Shown: one piece after another, positions 22,168 through 33,500 of the stretch
How positions within the stretch are numbered: position 1 is the stretch's first letter
Layout: each line of letters begins with the position of its first letter
Assembly: GCA_963422465.1 (NCBI GenBank)
Contig: OY730169.1
Coordinates: forward strand, 4,960,001 to 5,024,000
Direction of reading: 5' to 3'
Length of the DNA stretch: 64,000 nucleotides
Origin: Lichina pygmaea
Taxonomy: Eukaryota; Ascomycota; Lichinomycetes; Lichinales; Lichinaceae
Program-made: the position numbers and the translations under genes
Notes under the pieces: model-generated
Databases searched by the model: none
The model's input: only the letters and a program-made list of their open reading frames with translations
What the model was told of the DNA's origin: nothing

Positions 22168-22430
22168 TCAGGAGCTAGTTGCCCAAGCAGGCACTTAGTC
22201 AGTTAGATCCTGACTAGGCAGGCAGGTGCAGCCACACTTATCTATTGCTAGTAAGAGATGTCAGGCACTAAGCCCAGACATAGTAGTTTTTTAGCTCAGT
22301 TCCACTTTAGCCTACTCTGTACAGCACCACACAACAGTATGTCTGGGCTTAGTTCTGCTTTAGTCTACTCCATACAGCACTGTGTGACAGTATGTCTGGA
22401 CTTAGTTGGTACCCCACCCTTCAAGCAATG
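22168..22430. repeat. Dispersed repeat with inverted motifs, left part of copy B
   Basis: It holds a truncated unit ending ACTAAGCCCAGACATA (22,267-22,282), the 55-bp flank, a TATGTCTGGGCTTAGT (22,338-22,353), a partial second flank and a third motif (22,391-22,406) that opens the next unit. LINE C splits that unit at TCAAGCAATG (22,421-22,430). Confidence 0.65.
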
Positions 22431-22541
22431 TTTTTTTTTTATTTATTTGATTCTTACACTGATAGTAGCTTTTCAGCCATGCAGATCTTCTGGCTAAGAG
22501 TGATTTTCTTCAGAAAACTTTTAGAGGAATAAAAACTGAAG

Positions 22542-23061
22542 TGTTGCGGTCTGTACTGTACTGTCCTATCTGAGTATAGGATTAGGGCGAGATGTAGAAG
22601 GCAGGTTGGTTCTCGCAGGAGAGGAGTGTCAAGAAGTGTGAAGGGGTTTGGTGGAACATGGTGGTGATGACACCTGATCAGTGGCTTCGTACAAGATTGT
22701 ATTGAAGTAGATCTAGTTGTCTGGATCACAACATGAGTTGAAGATGATTGTTCTATAAGGGAACTATCACCGGACTATATAGTGCTGGTCTGTCAAGACA
22801 ATCAAGATTGTCTTGACAGGCTCACTATGTTATACACACTGCATCAAGACAGGTGAGATTGTCTTGATGCTTCATGCATCCTGCATCAAGAATAGTGAGA
22901 TTGTCTTGATACTTCATGCATACTGTGTCAAGCCACCCGTGTTTGTCTTGACAGTCATGTGACTCCCTGTTGGTTAATCACTTGACTCCACGGTGGTCTC
23001 TTTCCTGGCCCAAGGCCTGATACCTATAAATGAGTGGCTTCCCTTTCCAGGGATTATAACA
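22542..23061 (-). repeat. Subtype-B LTR, chromovirus 3 (3' LTR)
   Basis: 520 bp, TGTTGCGGTC to ATAACA on the plus strand, with fewer array units than the LTRs of chromovirus 1. A minus-facing CTATATAG lies near 22,773. Confidence 0.92.
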
Positions 23062-23204
23062 CTACCTTCCTCTCTTTCATTCATCATCTTGATGAATTCT
23101 TGAGTATGTCTGCAAAATCACGTGCCTCTGTTTACTGAAAGCAGCTGTCAGTCCAGATTTGTGATCACAACTTCCTGTCACTTACTCTGTGTGACTTCTG
23201 TACT

Positions 23205-23606
23205 TTGAATCACAAGCCCTGTTTCCAAATGTCTGACAACAACAATAAATTGAAGTGTGCTGAATGCACTTGTTGTGGGAAGTCCTGTGTGTCACTTTCT
23301 TGGGAGTTGCTGAACATGACCCAGGATAACCTTCGTGATGATCTGGCTGCTGATGAAGCCAAGTGGGATACTCTTGTTGAGCAGCTTACTGAGCTGCAGG
23401 CTTGTGTATCCCAGAAGTGGAAGGTTCTTGAAAGGGCCAAGGGTCAGGTGAAGAAGAAGCTCCAATACCTTGTTGCTGAGATGGAGGTGGATGGTGAGGA
23501 CTTGTCGGTGACAGTCATTGATGTGTCCACACTGCAGGCCAAGCTTTTCAGTCCTGCTCCTGTTGGAACTGTCACAGAAGAAGCTGGCAGTTCACGAGGT
23601 TCTTGA
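23205..23606 (+). CDS. Antisense accessory ORF of chromovirus 3, longest copy
   Basis: 133 codons from this ATG, and the open frame runs further upstream to include the first cysteines (CDFCTLNHKPC from about 23,191). The complete C-X2-C-X6-C-X11-C-X2-C-X6-C pattern is present. Downstream is a heptad-like leucine and lysine-rich segment (LVEQLTELQACVSQKWKV and VKKKLQYLVAEMEV) that could form a coiled coil. The ORF ends in an acidic-to-serine tail (TEEAGSSRGS). By comparison with chromovirus 2 its 3' end lies over the end of pol on the other strand, a convergent overlap of roughly 60 bp. The start codon is uncertain. Confidence 0.62.
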   Translation: MNHKPCFQMSDNNNKLKCAECTCCGKSCVSLSWELLNMTQDNLRDDLAADEAKWDTLVEQLTELQACVSQKWKVLERAKGQVKKKLQYLVAEMEVDGEDLSVTVIDVSTLQAKLFSPAPVGTVTEEAGSSRGS

Positions 23607-23658
23607 GTGGTTCCCAGGTATTTTCCAAGTCTGGGTAATCTTTCCACTTGACAAAGTA

Positions 23659-26600
23659 TCACTGACTTTTCTTCTTCAGGATTTGTTCAACCTTGAATTC
23701 CTGTTCTTCCTCTGGTTGATAATGAAATATTTCCTGCAAGAGTGTCTCTGGGTCTGCCAGTTTGATCATTGAGATATGAAAGTTTGGGTGTATCTGAGTG
23801 TCTCTCAGTAGTTGCAGTCTGATGTTGACTGGTCTGGTTCTCTCTTTGACTGAAAATAGTCTGACCTTAACATAGTCCAGTTTCTTTGTTCTTGGTCTTT
23901 TGACCTTCCAATTTTTTGTGAGAAGGTAGACTTTATCCCTCTTCTTTAGCTGAGGTGCTATTTTTGATTTTTTGTCTATTTGACACTGCATTTTTTCTGA
24001 GGTCTCTTGAAGGTAGTGCCTTATTATCATGTGTGTTTGTCGTAGGAGCTTGTCATGTTGGAGTACTTTCTCTGTGTTTGGTGAAGCTCTGCTTAGTATT
24101 CTGATGTTCGCATGTTGTCCAAAATTGGCAAAGAATAGTGATTCCTTTTTTGAGTCTGATCTGTGCTAGTTAATTGCCAGCTGTGCCACCAGTAATAACT
24201 GTACCTAATTGCTGTGGGTCTGGTTGATGTAATACTGCAAATAAGTCTCCAGCACTTGGTTTGCTTGCTCTGTCTGGCTGTCAGTTCATGGGTGATAGCC
24301 TGTAGACATTTTGAGTTTTGTTCCCATGGCTGCACTGATTGTCTTCCAGTAGTTGGATGTGGAGAGTTTGTCTCTGTCTGTAATAATCATGATTGGAACT
24401 CTGTGGTCTCTGACCAATCTGTCCAGTAAGAGGTGTCTCAACTGTTCTGCTGTGTGGGTCTCCTTGAATAGTACCACTATCAGATATTTTGTGAATCTGT
24501 CTACTATCACTATAATTGAGTTGTAGGTGATTCCTCTGATCAGGTCTTTGGACTTGGGTAGCTTGGTGATGAAGTCTATTGACACATCCTCCCACAGGTC
24601 TCTCAGTATTGTGTTTGGGTGTCCTTCTCCATATAGCTTATGTCTTCCATGCTTGTTTTTCTGGCATAGTAGATATTTGTTGATGTAGCTTATGATATGT
24701 TGTCAGAGATTGATGACATTGTTCCCTGCCTGTTGGATAAGGTCTGTGGTTTTGGTGATTCCTGGGTGACTATATGCTGGGTTGTTGTGGTAGTTTCTTA
24801 TTAATTCTTCAGTGTCTTCTGCTGTGAGCTTGTTGATCTGTGGTCAAGGTATCAGGTTTCCTTGCTGGTCCTGCTGTAAGATTATTCCTTGGTGTTTATC
24901 ATCTTCCATATAGTCTTTTTGTCAGCTTAGTGTGTCTGCTCTCCTATTGTCCTGTCTGGGGGTGTACAAGATCTTGAACTTGTGTTGCTCTAGGAGTTCA
25001 GCCCATCTGACTTGTTGTCTGTTCAGCTTCTTGGTTATCGTGAATGTTGTCAGATTCTTGTGGTCTGTGAGAATAGTGAGTTCAGAACTACTTTCTGCGT
25101 ACACTCTCCAGTGTTCAAGTGTGTTGACAACTGCCAGTAGCTCTTTGTTGTGGATATTATAGTTCTGTTCCACTTGTGTTATTTTGCGTGAGTAGTAGGC
25201 AACTGGGTGCCACTTGTCATCTGCCTGTTGGTATAAATATGCTCCCACTGCCTGATCTGAAGTGTCTATCTTGATTTGTGTCAGTTGGCCTGTCGTGAAG
25301 TTGAGGAGAACTGGTTTCTTGGTGCAAGTGTCCTTGAGCTGCTGGAATATTTTTTGTTGTCTCTCTGTCCACCAGTACTCCACATTCTTCTTTGTGAGTT
25401 CTGTCAGTAGTATTGCTGTCTGTGAGTAGTTCTTGATGAACTGTCAGTTGAAGTTGGCAAATCCTAGAAAGGCTTGTACTTTCTTAACTGATGTCAGTGT
25501 TGGCTATTACTAAATCACTTTGATTTTCTCAGGGTTAATCTTAATCCCTTTGATTCCTATGATGTATCTGAGGAATTCAACTTCCAGTTTGTTGAACTTG
25601 TATTTCTTCAGGTTGAGCTTGAGCCCTACCTCTTGTAGATATTGTAGAACATCCTTCACATGTTTGGTATGTTCCTGTTGTGTGTTTGAGTAGACAAGAA
25701 TGTTGTCTAAGTAGGTGATAGCTGTTTAGTCCAGGTGTGCATTGATGATGTTGTTGATCAATGCTTGACATATTGCTGGTGTGTTTATAAGTCTGAATAG
25801 CATAACCAGATACTTGTAGTATCCATATCAGGTTCTGAAGACTGTCTTCCATTCTTCTCCCTTTTTCATATGTATCAGGTTGTATGCTTCTTTCAAGTCC
25901 AGCTTGGTAAAGATTGTAGCTTGGCTGATCCTGTCTCACAATTTGTTTGCATTTGGCAACAGATATCAGTTTTTGATAGTAATGTTGTTGAGTTTCCTGT
26001 AATCCACACAAAGTTGAAGACTTCTGTCTTTCTTTGGTGCAAATAGTATTGGGTATCCTGCTGGTGATTGAGATTCTCAAATAAAACTCTTTTTCAGGTT
26101 TTCCTCCAGGTACTCGCGAAGTACTTGGAGCTCTTTCTCTGATAACTGGTAAATTGGTCCAAATCCTGGCTCTGTCCCTGGTTGCAACTTGATCTCATGA
26201 TCCCAAGGTTGGTGCTTAGACAACACTGCTGTTGTTGTCTCTTCCTGAAAGAGGTTATCATACCCAGGTCAGTACTTTTCAGAGATCTCCAGAGAGTTAA
26301 CAACTTTCTCTCTCTTTATCTCTGACTGTTTGGCCACCTGGTTCTGGGGTATGCCTGTCAAGGTGGATCTCTTCTCTTGAGAGTTGTCATTTCTGTTGGT
26401 GAGGTTCCACTGAGAACTCCTTCCCTCATCTGTCCACACCTTCTGCGGCTGGTAACAGGTCTGAGCTGTGTTGTTAGTGCAGTTCCTAAACATAAGTACT
26501 CCTGTCCTCCAGTTAAAAACTGGGTTGTGCTTCTTTAGCCAAGGTATCCCTAAATAGATATCCTGAGTGGCCAACTTGATGATATCAAGGTGGATCTTTT

Positions 26601-26676
26601 CAGAATAGTGTCTGGTAACTATTTCTATTGGCTGTGTCTTATGGCAGACTAGCTCTGTCTGTCTATTTGCCATCAC
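23659..26676 (-). mobile_element. Chromovirus 3 pol parts
   Basis: Minus-strand integrase C-terminal region (23,659-24,030), integrase core (24,286-24,585), RNase H (24,922-25,383, ending in DNRRADTLS), RT (25,577-26,080) and the region after the protease (to 26,676). Several breaks. Confidence 0.87.
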
Positions 26677-26679
26677 AAG

Positions 26680-28403
26680 CTAATAGGGCTGCCACTTGCA
26701 TCTTCTTCTAGTGCCAAGGGTGTTGTAAAGTTGTCTTGAAATGTAGTTTCCACTGACTTCAGAGTCAACAAGTGTGTATGTCTGTACTGGCGTGTTGGTG
26801 TGTAGTGACACAGGTAATCACAAGTGCTTTACATTGCTAGAAGTTATGTTGTTGAGCTCCTGATGTCACCCCTTGACAAGGGAGTTCAGTCTTTTCCTGA
26901 TTGAAGTGTTTTTCCACTGACTGGGCAATAGGTCCAGCTATTCCCATCAGTTCTGAGAAATCTGTTCATGAATTTGTCTTGCTGATGCTTGTCACATCTG
27001 GGTTTGAGGCAATACTGCCAATTGTTGACATAGCAGTTGTGGTTGTTGCCTTGCTGTAGGAACATGAGGTGTTCATGCTAATCATGTGTGTGTCTGGGGA
27101 ATGTGGTGTGTTGGTGTTTGTCCCAAAGATAGATCTCACACACATCCTTCTTGCAATTGACCCAATGCTTGTGGCAGGTGGTGTGGTAGGGTGAATGTCC
27201 TCTGTACCTTTGTAGTTGTTTGTGGTAGGTGCAGTAGTGCTTTGTGCAAAACCTCCACTGTAGTTCACTGTGCTATAGGTTTTGTGGGTCTATGCTGTAA
27301 GCATAGCTTCCTTGTGGTATTTCTTCTTTGATAGACATAGGTTTATCTCAGTCTCTATCAGAGGTGGTTAAGGGCTTCTGTCTCTTGTCCTGACCTGTCT
27401 GTTCTGGTAGGTCCTTGCCTCCTGATGTTGCCAGTTGGTGGGCTACTTCCAATGTCTGATCATATTTGTCCTATTGTTCAAGAGATAGCTGAGCCTCTCC
27501 TGGTGGGTCCTCCAGCTTGATGACATTCCAGTCTCTGTCAAGTGTATTAAGTTGCTGTCAGTGCACCTTGTTCTTTGAACAACAGTCTTTCACCATGTGG
27601 CCTAGTTTACCACAGGTATAGCACTTCAGTGCTTTCCTCTTTTTGTTGTTCCTTCCCTTTGTGAACCTTCCCCTGTGGTGGACTGCATCCAGTTCCATGG
27701 GTGTATAGCCATATAGGTCATGTGGTAGTGCCTTGTTAGGCAGCTTGTAGTGGTTGCTCACATGCCATGCGGGGTGGCTGTATCCTCTGTTGTGGTGTTT
27801 CTCCATCACACACTTGAATAGCTTGTCATCAATATTGATTGCTTGTACGATAAGCTTGTCCAGTGTGTTGACTACTTGTCTGTTGAAGGGGATTTCATCC
27901 TTCATGTTTTCTTTGAGTCCATGTCAGTACATGACCATCAGGGTGTCATCATCCTAATCAGTCAGTACTGAGTATTGTTTGAACTGTGTGGTGTACTCTG
28001 CGGCTGAGTGTTGTTGTTTGATGTGCTGGATCATTTGTATAGCCACTTTGTCTTTGTTAGATAGTCCAAGGATTTTTTTGATTTTGTCCTTGAATCACAT
28101 CTATTTTGTCATCCATTCTGTTGTGCTGTCATGGTCTCTGTTTCCTGAGAGATGTCTGTTGATGTAGGGCTTGATCTATTGATAAGCATTACCTCTTATG
28201 TAAGTGGTTGCGAAGAGGGGCCACTTTTCCTTAGGTAGCTTTGTCTCTGGTTGGAATTGAAAGTAGACTTGGAGTTGCATAAGCCAGTTGTTGACCTTGT
28301 TTCTTTCACTGTAGAACAGGTCTGGCTTGGTGATGCTAATCTTTCCATCTGGGAATCTGGGGTTAGTTGCTCCTGAGGTACTCATCCTTGAGGGTTTTCA
28401 AAG
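26680..28403 (-). mobile_element. Chromovirus 3 protease and gag parts
   Basis: Gag start MSTSGATNPRFPDGK at 28,382, knuckle CYTCGKLGHMVKDC near 27,570-27,620, and the gag-protease linker near 26,966-27,268. Confidence 0.86.
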
Positions 28404-28963
28404 TATTGCAGTCTGTACTGTACTGTCCTATCCAAGTATAGGATTAGGGTGAGATGCAGAAGGCAGGTTGGTTCTCACAGGAGAGGAGTGTCAAGGAGTG
28501 TGAAGGGGTTTGGTGGAACATGGTGGTGATGACACCTGATCAGTGGCTTTGTACAAGATTGTATTGAAGTAGATCTAGTTGTCTGGATCACAACATAAGT
28601 TGAAGACAATTGTTCTATAAGAGAACTATCACCAGACTATATAGTGCTGGTCTGTCAAGACAATCAAGATTGTCTTGACAGTCTTGACATCAAGACTGGT
28701 GAGATTGTCTTGACAATCTTGCCATGTTATGCACACTGCATCAAGACAGGTGAGATTGTCTTGATACTTCATGCATCCTGCATCAAGACTGGTGAGATTA
28801 TCTTGATGCTTCATGCATGCTGTGTCAAGCCATCTGTGTTTGTCTCAACAGTCACGTGACTCCCTGTTGGTTGGTCACTTGACTCCACAGTGGTCTCTTT
28901 CCTGGCCCAAGGCCTGATGCCTATAAATAAGTGGCTTCTCTTTCCAGGGATTGTAACATAACA
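28404..28963 (-). repeat. Subtype-B LTR, chromovirus 3 (5' LTR)
   Basis: It starts TATTGCAGTC (the usual TGTT edge is altered) and ends TAACATAACA before the TSD TGAAG. The array lies at 28,650-28,830 and CACGTG near 28,853. Confidence 0.88.
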
Positions 28964-29125
28964 TGAAGACTGGGGGTGACTAGAGAATGTAGCAAAAGAA
29001 AATCTTGTAGTGACTGGTAGAAAGAAAACTTCTAGATATTAGAGTGTGAATAGTGGAGTTTGAAAGCCAGATTAAACTGGTTCAGTTCTTTCAAAGACAT
29101 GAACCAGTATAGAAACTTCTGTAGA

Positions 29126-29564
29126 TTTGATTTGATTTGATTTGATTCTTACACTGATTTGGCTGTTAAGCCATGCAGAGCTTCTTGAAGGATTTTTGTC
29201 TCTGGTAGACTTGACTCGGGGACCTCACATATTTACTGTACACTCTGTGGTTTGTAGTGTATGTACTGTGGGAAAACCCCAAACCCTGTAGGGGAAATAG
29301 GAAAACCACAGTAATAAGAGTTTTGTGGATCTTGACAGATATTGGGTGAGCTATTTCTTGGGGGTTTTCATACATCTTGCGAGGAGTACATCTTAGACAA
29401 GTTCTATGAATCTCAGGGGTTTTTGTGGCAGAATGTGGGGTGGGTCAGATTTGAACTGACAACTAGTTTAGTCAGGTTCTCCAGGCCTGACACCACTAGT
29501 TCCGGGTCATGGGTGCCATGTAGTGGGAAACTCTCACCAGCTTCCCACTACACCATGCCACCCC
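29126..29564 (-). mobile_element. tRNA-derived SINE, copy 2
   Basis: It is in the minus orientation inside LINE C, with a 12-bp TSD (AACTTCTGTAGA 29,114-29,125, AACTTCTATAGA 29,565-29,576). The tRNA-like head spans 29,437-29,564. The 7-bp acceptor arms GGGGTGG and CCACCCC pair perfectly, and the T-arm GTCAGTTCAAATCTGAC directly precedes the 3' acceptor strand. A box-A-like TGGTGTAGTGG is present. The head is 128 nt, longer than a plain tRNA. The tail is (TTTGA)n on the plus strand. Confidence 0.9.
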
Positions 29565-31553
29565 AACTTCTATAGAAGCTCTGGGTTTGAAATAATAGAA
29601 GTGAAATCTTGAGAATTAAAGGGAGCTTGCTGTCTTTGACTTGAATACAGAGAGCATGAAGAGGTGATATGTTTCACTGTCTCTTCTGCTTGACCGCAGA
29701 CACATAAAGAGGTAGGAAAATCTGGAACTCCAGCTCTGAATAGAAAACTTGCCAGGCTAATTCTCCCAGTTCTGGTTTGTAGTAGTAGACTTGCCTCAGC
29801 TTTCTGTAGCTTTTTGTAGAGCTTCAGATTGTTGTGGTGAGGCTTTTGACAAAACACCTGCCACCCATAGTAGCTTCTTCTTTTCTTCTCCTCCTATTGG
29901 TTTTCCCACTCTTTAACAAAGAGTTTCTGTAGTTCTTTCTTTGAACTAGCCTGGTTAGTAGTTAATTGGTTTAACCAAGTGAACTTCCAATAGGGGGAGA
30001 TAGGTGAGGATTTCTTTAAAGGTTTCTTCACAGAAGAGGCATAGTGGGAGATATTAGAAAAGATATTATCCAGAAGTGTTTTCAGAGAGGTTTGAATAGA
30101 AGAGAGAAAACAGGCTGTGCGAAATTTGAAATAGAGATCTAGAGGTAAAAGAAAAAGCTCACTCTCTAATAAGAAAGATGGAGTGGCTTTGAAGACACCT
30201 CCAATAAGTCTCAGGTATTTGTTCTGGAATATGCTAAGAGAAGAGATATTAGAAGATTTTCTTAGAGGATTGAACCAGATCCCCACAGTATAACTCAGTA
30301 AAGATCTGAGTATTGCAGTGTACACAAGACATGATGTGAGGACTGGGAAACCCCAAGTAGAATATGAAGTTCTAGAAAGAGAGGAAAGTACTTTCTGAGC
30401 TTTTTGAAGAATAATTCTCTGGTGTTTGTGCCAGTGGAGTTTTGCATCCAGGTACACTCCTAATACTCGCACTTCTTCTTTTGGTCTTAGAATCACATTC
30501 CCCAGTCTGAGCTTAAGCTGAAGATTGTCTGATCTTCTTCTGGAAAAATGAAGTATTTCATATTTCTCAGAAGAGAAGACTATTCCATGTCTTGCAGTCC
30601 ATGATAGACATTTGAGGTGTGTGTTCTTCAACTTCAGAAGGTTGCTTTTTAGAGAGTGTCCAAATGCAAGCAGATTTGTATCATCTGCAAATCCCAGAGC
30701 AGAAACACCTGTGGAAGGAGAGTGTAGTTTCATAAAGTTCAGAAATGTAAAATAGAAACAGAATAGGAGATAAAGAGAAACCTTGGGGAACTCCACAGTG
30801 AATAGGAATAGTAGAAGACTCAGAGTCATCAAACACAAGAGTGGTAGAACAACTGGTGCAGAAAGAGAGAATCCAGGAAGATAGCCAGAGAGGAATTCCT
30901 TTTCTCTCTAGGATTTGTTGGAGGATCTTAGGTAGAACTCTGTCATAGACTCCTGAGATATCCAGAGAAAGTAGAGATGCAACCATGCCTTCCTTCCAGA
31001 CTTTTTCCACTTGGGAAGTTAGTAGGAAGAGTGCTGATTTAGTTGATCTTTCTTTCCTAAAGTCTATCTGGATTTCTGGCAAAAGTCTAGCTTCTTCTGC
31101 TACCTTGCTTAGCCTAGTTGCTGTAATAGCTTCCATCAGCTTGCTAGTTGTGTTTAGCAAAACTATAGAGTGCCAGGCTTTAGCTTGGTTATAGTATCCT
31201 TTACCAGGTTTTCTTAGACAGACTGTCTTTGCATTCTTGAACCTCTCTGGAAAGTATTCCAGTCTCCAGCATGTTGATGTGAGAACAGCCATAGCTTGGC
31301 AGAACTTGGAACCCAGAGCTTTCAGAAATCTATTTGGCAGCTTATCTTTTCCCCCTGCTGTGAAAGGTTTCTTTTTGTTCAGGATTTGTTCCACTTCTTC
31401 AGCAGTAACTTCCTGAGAAAGCTGGATCTCTGGAGTACTCTGGGAACTCTCTGTACTTGGTTCTGGAACAAGTGCTTTGGGGAAGAACTGGGCTGAGAAT
31501 ACTTTTGTCTTCTCCTCAAAGGTTTTAGCTAGTCCTTCTTGACTCAAGCAATG

Positions 31554-31951
31554 TAGACCAGCTGACAGTTCAGTCACGAGTTTGACTCAGGCTGGTGCAT
31601 GGTGCTGACAAGGTTTGTACATCTTCAGGTTTGATCTCTGGGAAGTATGTACCTTGGGGGCTTGTTATTGGTGAACAGAGCCCAGCACACTTGTACTTGT
31701 GTGTCTGAGCTAGTAGCTAGCAAGACACAGCAGTGCAAGAGCTGTAGCTAGCAAGGACACTAGCCTCAGAAGAGAAGTGATGTCAGAAGCTAGTTGCCTG
31801 ACTGGGTGCTTAGTCAGTTAGATCCTGACTAGGCAGGTGGGTGCAGTCACACTTATCTATCACTAGTACAGAGATGTCAGGCACTAAGCCCAGACATAGT
31901 AGTCTTTTGACTCAGTTCCACTTTAGCCTACTCTGTACAGCACTGCACAAC
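31554..31951. repeat. Dispersed repeat with inverted motifs, right part of copy B
   Basis: This continues the unit split by LINE C: a tRNA-like stretch near 31,556-31,605 with box-B-like GAGTTTGACTCAGG, the inverted motif ACTAAGCCCAGACATA (31,883-31,898), then the 55-bp flank. Beyond it is the 8-bp duplication AGGCAGTG (31,952-31,959). Confidence 0.65.
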
Positions 31952-31959
31952 AGGCAGTG

Positions 31960-32937
31960 GCTTGTCACTTGTTGTGTGGATTCAATTGCAGTCTTTATTT
32001 CCTCATGTATAGCTGTGAGTTTTTTGATGTTTGTTGAAGTGCCACTTCCAGCCACTGTTGCTTCCCAGCAGGGGTTTCTGCTGTAGTTCACAAAGTACAG
32101 TGTTGTGCCTGTCACACTGTGCTGCTGATTGTTGTACACAAACTGAGCTATTAGCAACAGTTCCACCCAATCATCCTGTTGATAGTTGATGTAGTGGTGT
32201 AGGTACTGTTCTATTGTTTGGTTTGTTCTCTCAGTTTATCTATCTGTTTGTGGATGGTAGGTGGTGGACATTCTTGTGTCTATCCCTAGCTGTCTTGTCT
32301 ATGTGTTCCAGAATTTCAAGGTGAAGAGTTTGTCTTGATCTGAGATAATCTTTGTTGGTAGTCCTTACTGGCTAACCAACTCTCTGAGCAGAACATTTGT
32401 GAGCTTGCTCACTGTTCCTGTCTCTTGCCACAGGATCAGGTGAGTGTATTTGGTGAGCTTGTCCACAACCACCAGAATACTGTTGTATTTCACCTTGGTT
32501 ACTGACCTTGGCAGCTTCACCACAAAGTCTATTGTGATAGTATCCCAAGCTGCTTCTGGGAAGTCTATTTGTTGACTCTCTCCATAGGGTTTGTGGTGTG
32601 ACAGCTTGTTTTTCACACATTCTTTGCAATTGTGAGTAAATTCTGTCACTTTCCACTTTATTCTATTGAAGTGGTATTATCTCCAGATCTTCTCCAGAGT
32701 CTTGTCTCACCCAGGATGTCTGTGTAGAGGTCTATCATGATATTGTCAAATCATGTTCTCTTGTGCACTCTCTGGCACTTCTTCCTTGTTCATGGCTGTG
32801 ATGTTGTGGCCTAGAGTCAGAAGTGCACCCATCTCTTCAGTTTTCACTAACTGAGGTTGAGCATAGACTAATGTCTGTTCTTTTGTCATAAGGATTGGGC
32901 ATTCTTCTGTTGTGTTGTCTGTTGTTATATCAGGTCA
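31960..32937 (-). mobile_element. Remnant of the second Ty3/gypsy family, right piece (integrase)
   Basis: Minus-strand integrase: a CX2C-type end (HNCKECVKNKL), core FVVKLPRSVTKVKYN and VDKLTKYTHLIL, then VYNNQQHS. The sequence is only distantly similar to the chromoviruses, so it is a separate family. It is a fragment, old and broken, ending where LINE D starts. Confidence 0.85.
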
Positions 32938-33500
32938 CCTGCCCTGACAGATACAAATCAGCTAGAACAATATGTCTGAGAAAGTCTAGCAAAGGATGCT
33001 ATTGCTATACCAAAGCTTGGAGGCCAATAGCACTTCTCAACATAATTGGAAAGCTGATAGAAGCTCTAGCAGCTACAAAGCTAAGTGAACTAGCTGAGAA
33101 AGAAAACCTGCTACCAGAAATCCAGATAGGCTTCAAAAGGAAGATCAACTGAGTCTGTATTATGTCTACTCACTTCCCAAGTTGAAAAAGTCTGGAAGGA
33201 AGGAATGGTAGCCAGTCTTCTTTCTCTAGATATCTCAGAAGCTTATGACAGAGTTCTGCCAGAAATTCTCAAGAAAATCCTGGAGAGAAAAGGAATCCCC
33301 AGCTAGTTTGTTAACTGGATCTTTTCTTTTACTACTCAAAGGAAAACCTCTCTTGTTTTTGATAATTCAGAGTCTCCTTCTTTTCCAGTACACTGTGGAG
33401 TTCCCCAAGGTTCACCTCTCTCTCCTATTTTATTTCTTTTCTATATTTCAGATCATCATAATATTATTCATACACCAGAGAAAGGTGTATCAGCTCTGGG

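Larger units (their letters stand above)
22542..28963 (-). mobile_element. Chromovirus 3, complete outline but broken, nested in LINE C
   Basis: About 6.4 kb with LTRs 22,542-23,061 and 28,404-28,963 and a perfect TSD TGAAG (22,537-22,541 and 28,964-28,968). Minus-strand gag, protease, RT, RNase H and integrase regions are in the usual order. U3 is subtype B with a shorter array. It has many breaks. It carries the longest copy of the antisense ORF. Confidence 0.93.
22431..31543 (-). mobile_element. LINE C, 5'-truncated, split by chromovirus 3 and SINE 2
   Basis: It is on the minus strand with a 10-bp TSD, TCAAGCAATG (22,421-22,430 and 31,544-31,553). Its own bases are 22,431-22,541, 28,969-29,125 and 29,577-31,543. 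The 5' end is cut before the RT (QEGLAKTFEEKTK). Broken ORF2 pieces lie at 29,570-29,857 (C-terminus with CVCGQAEETVKHITSSC), 29,894-30,690 (thumb) and 30,681-31,540 (RT, GVPQGFSLSP). The position of its TSD proves it postdates the dispersed repeat. Confidence 0.92.
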
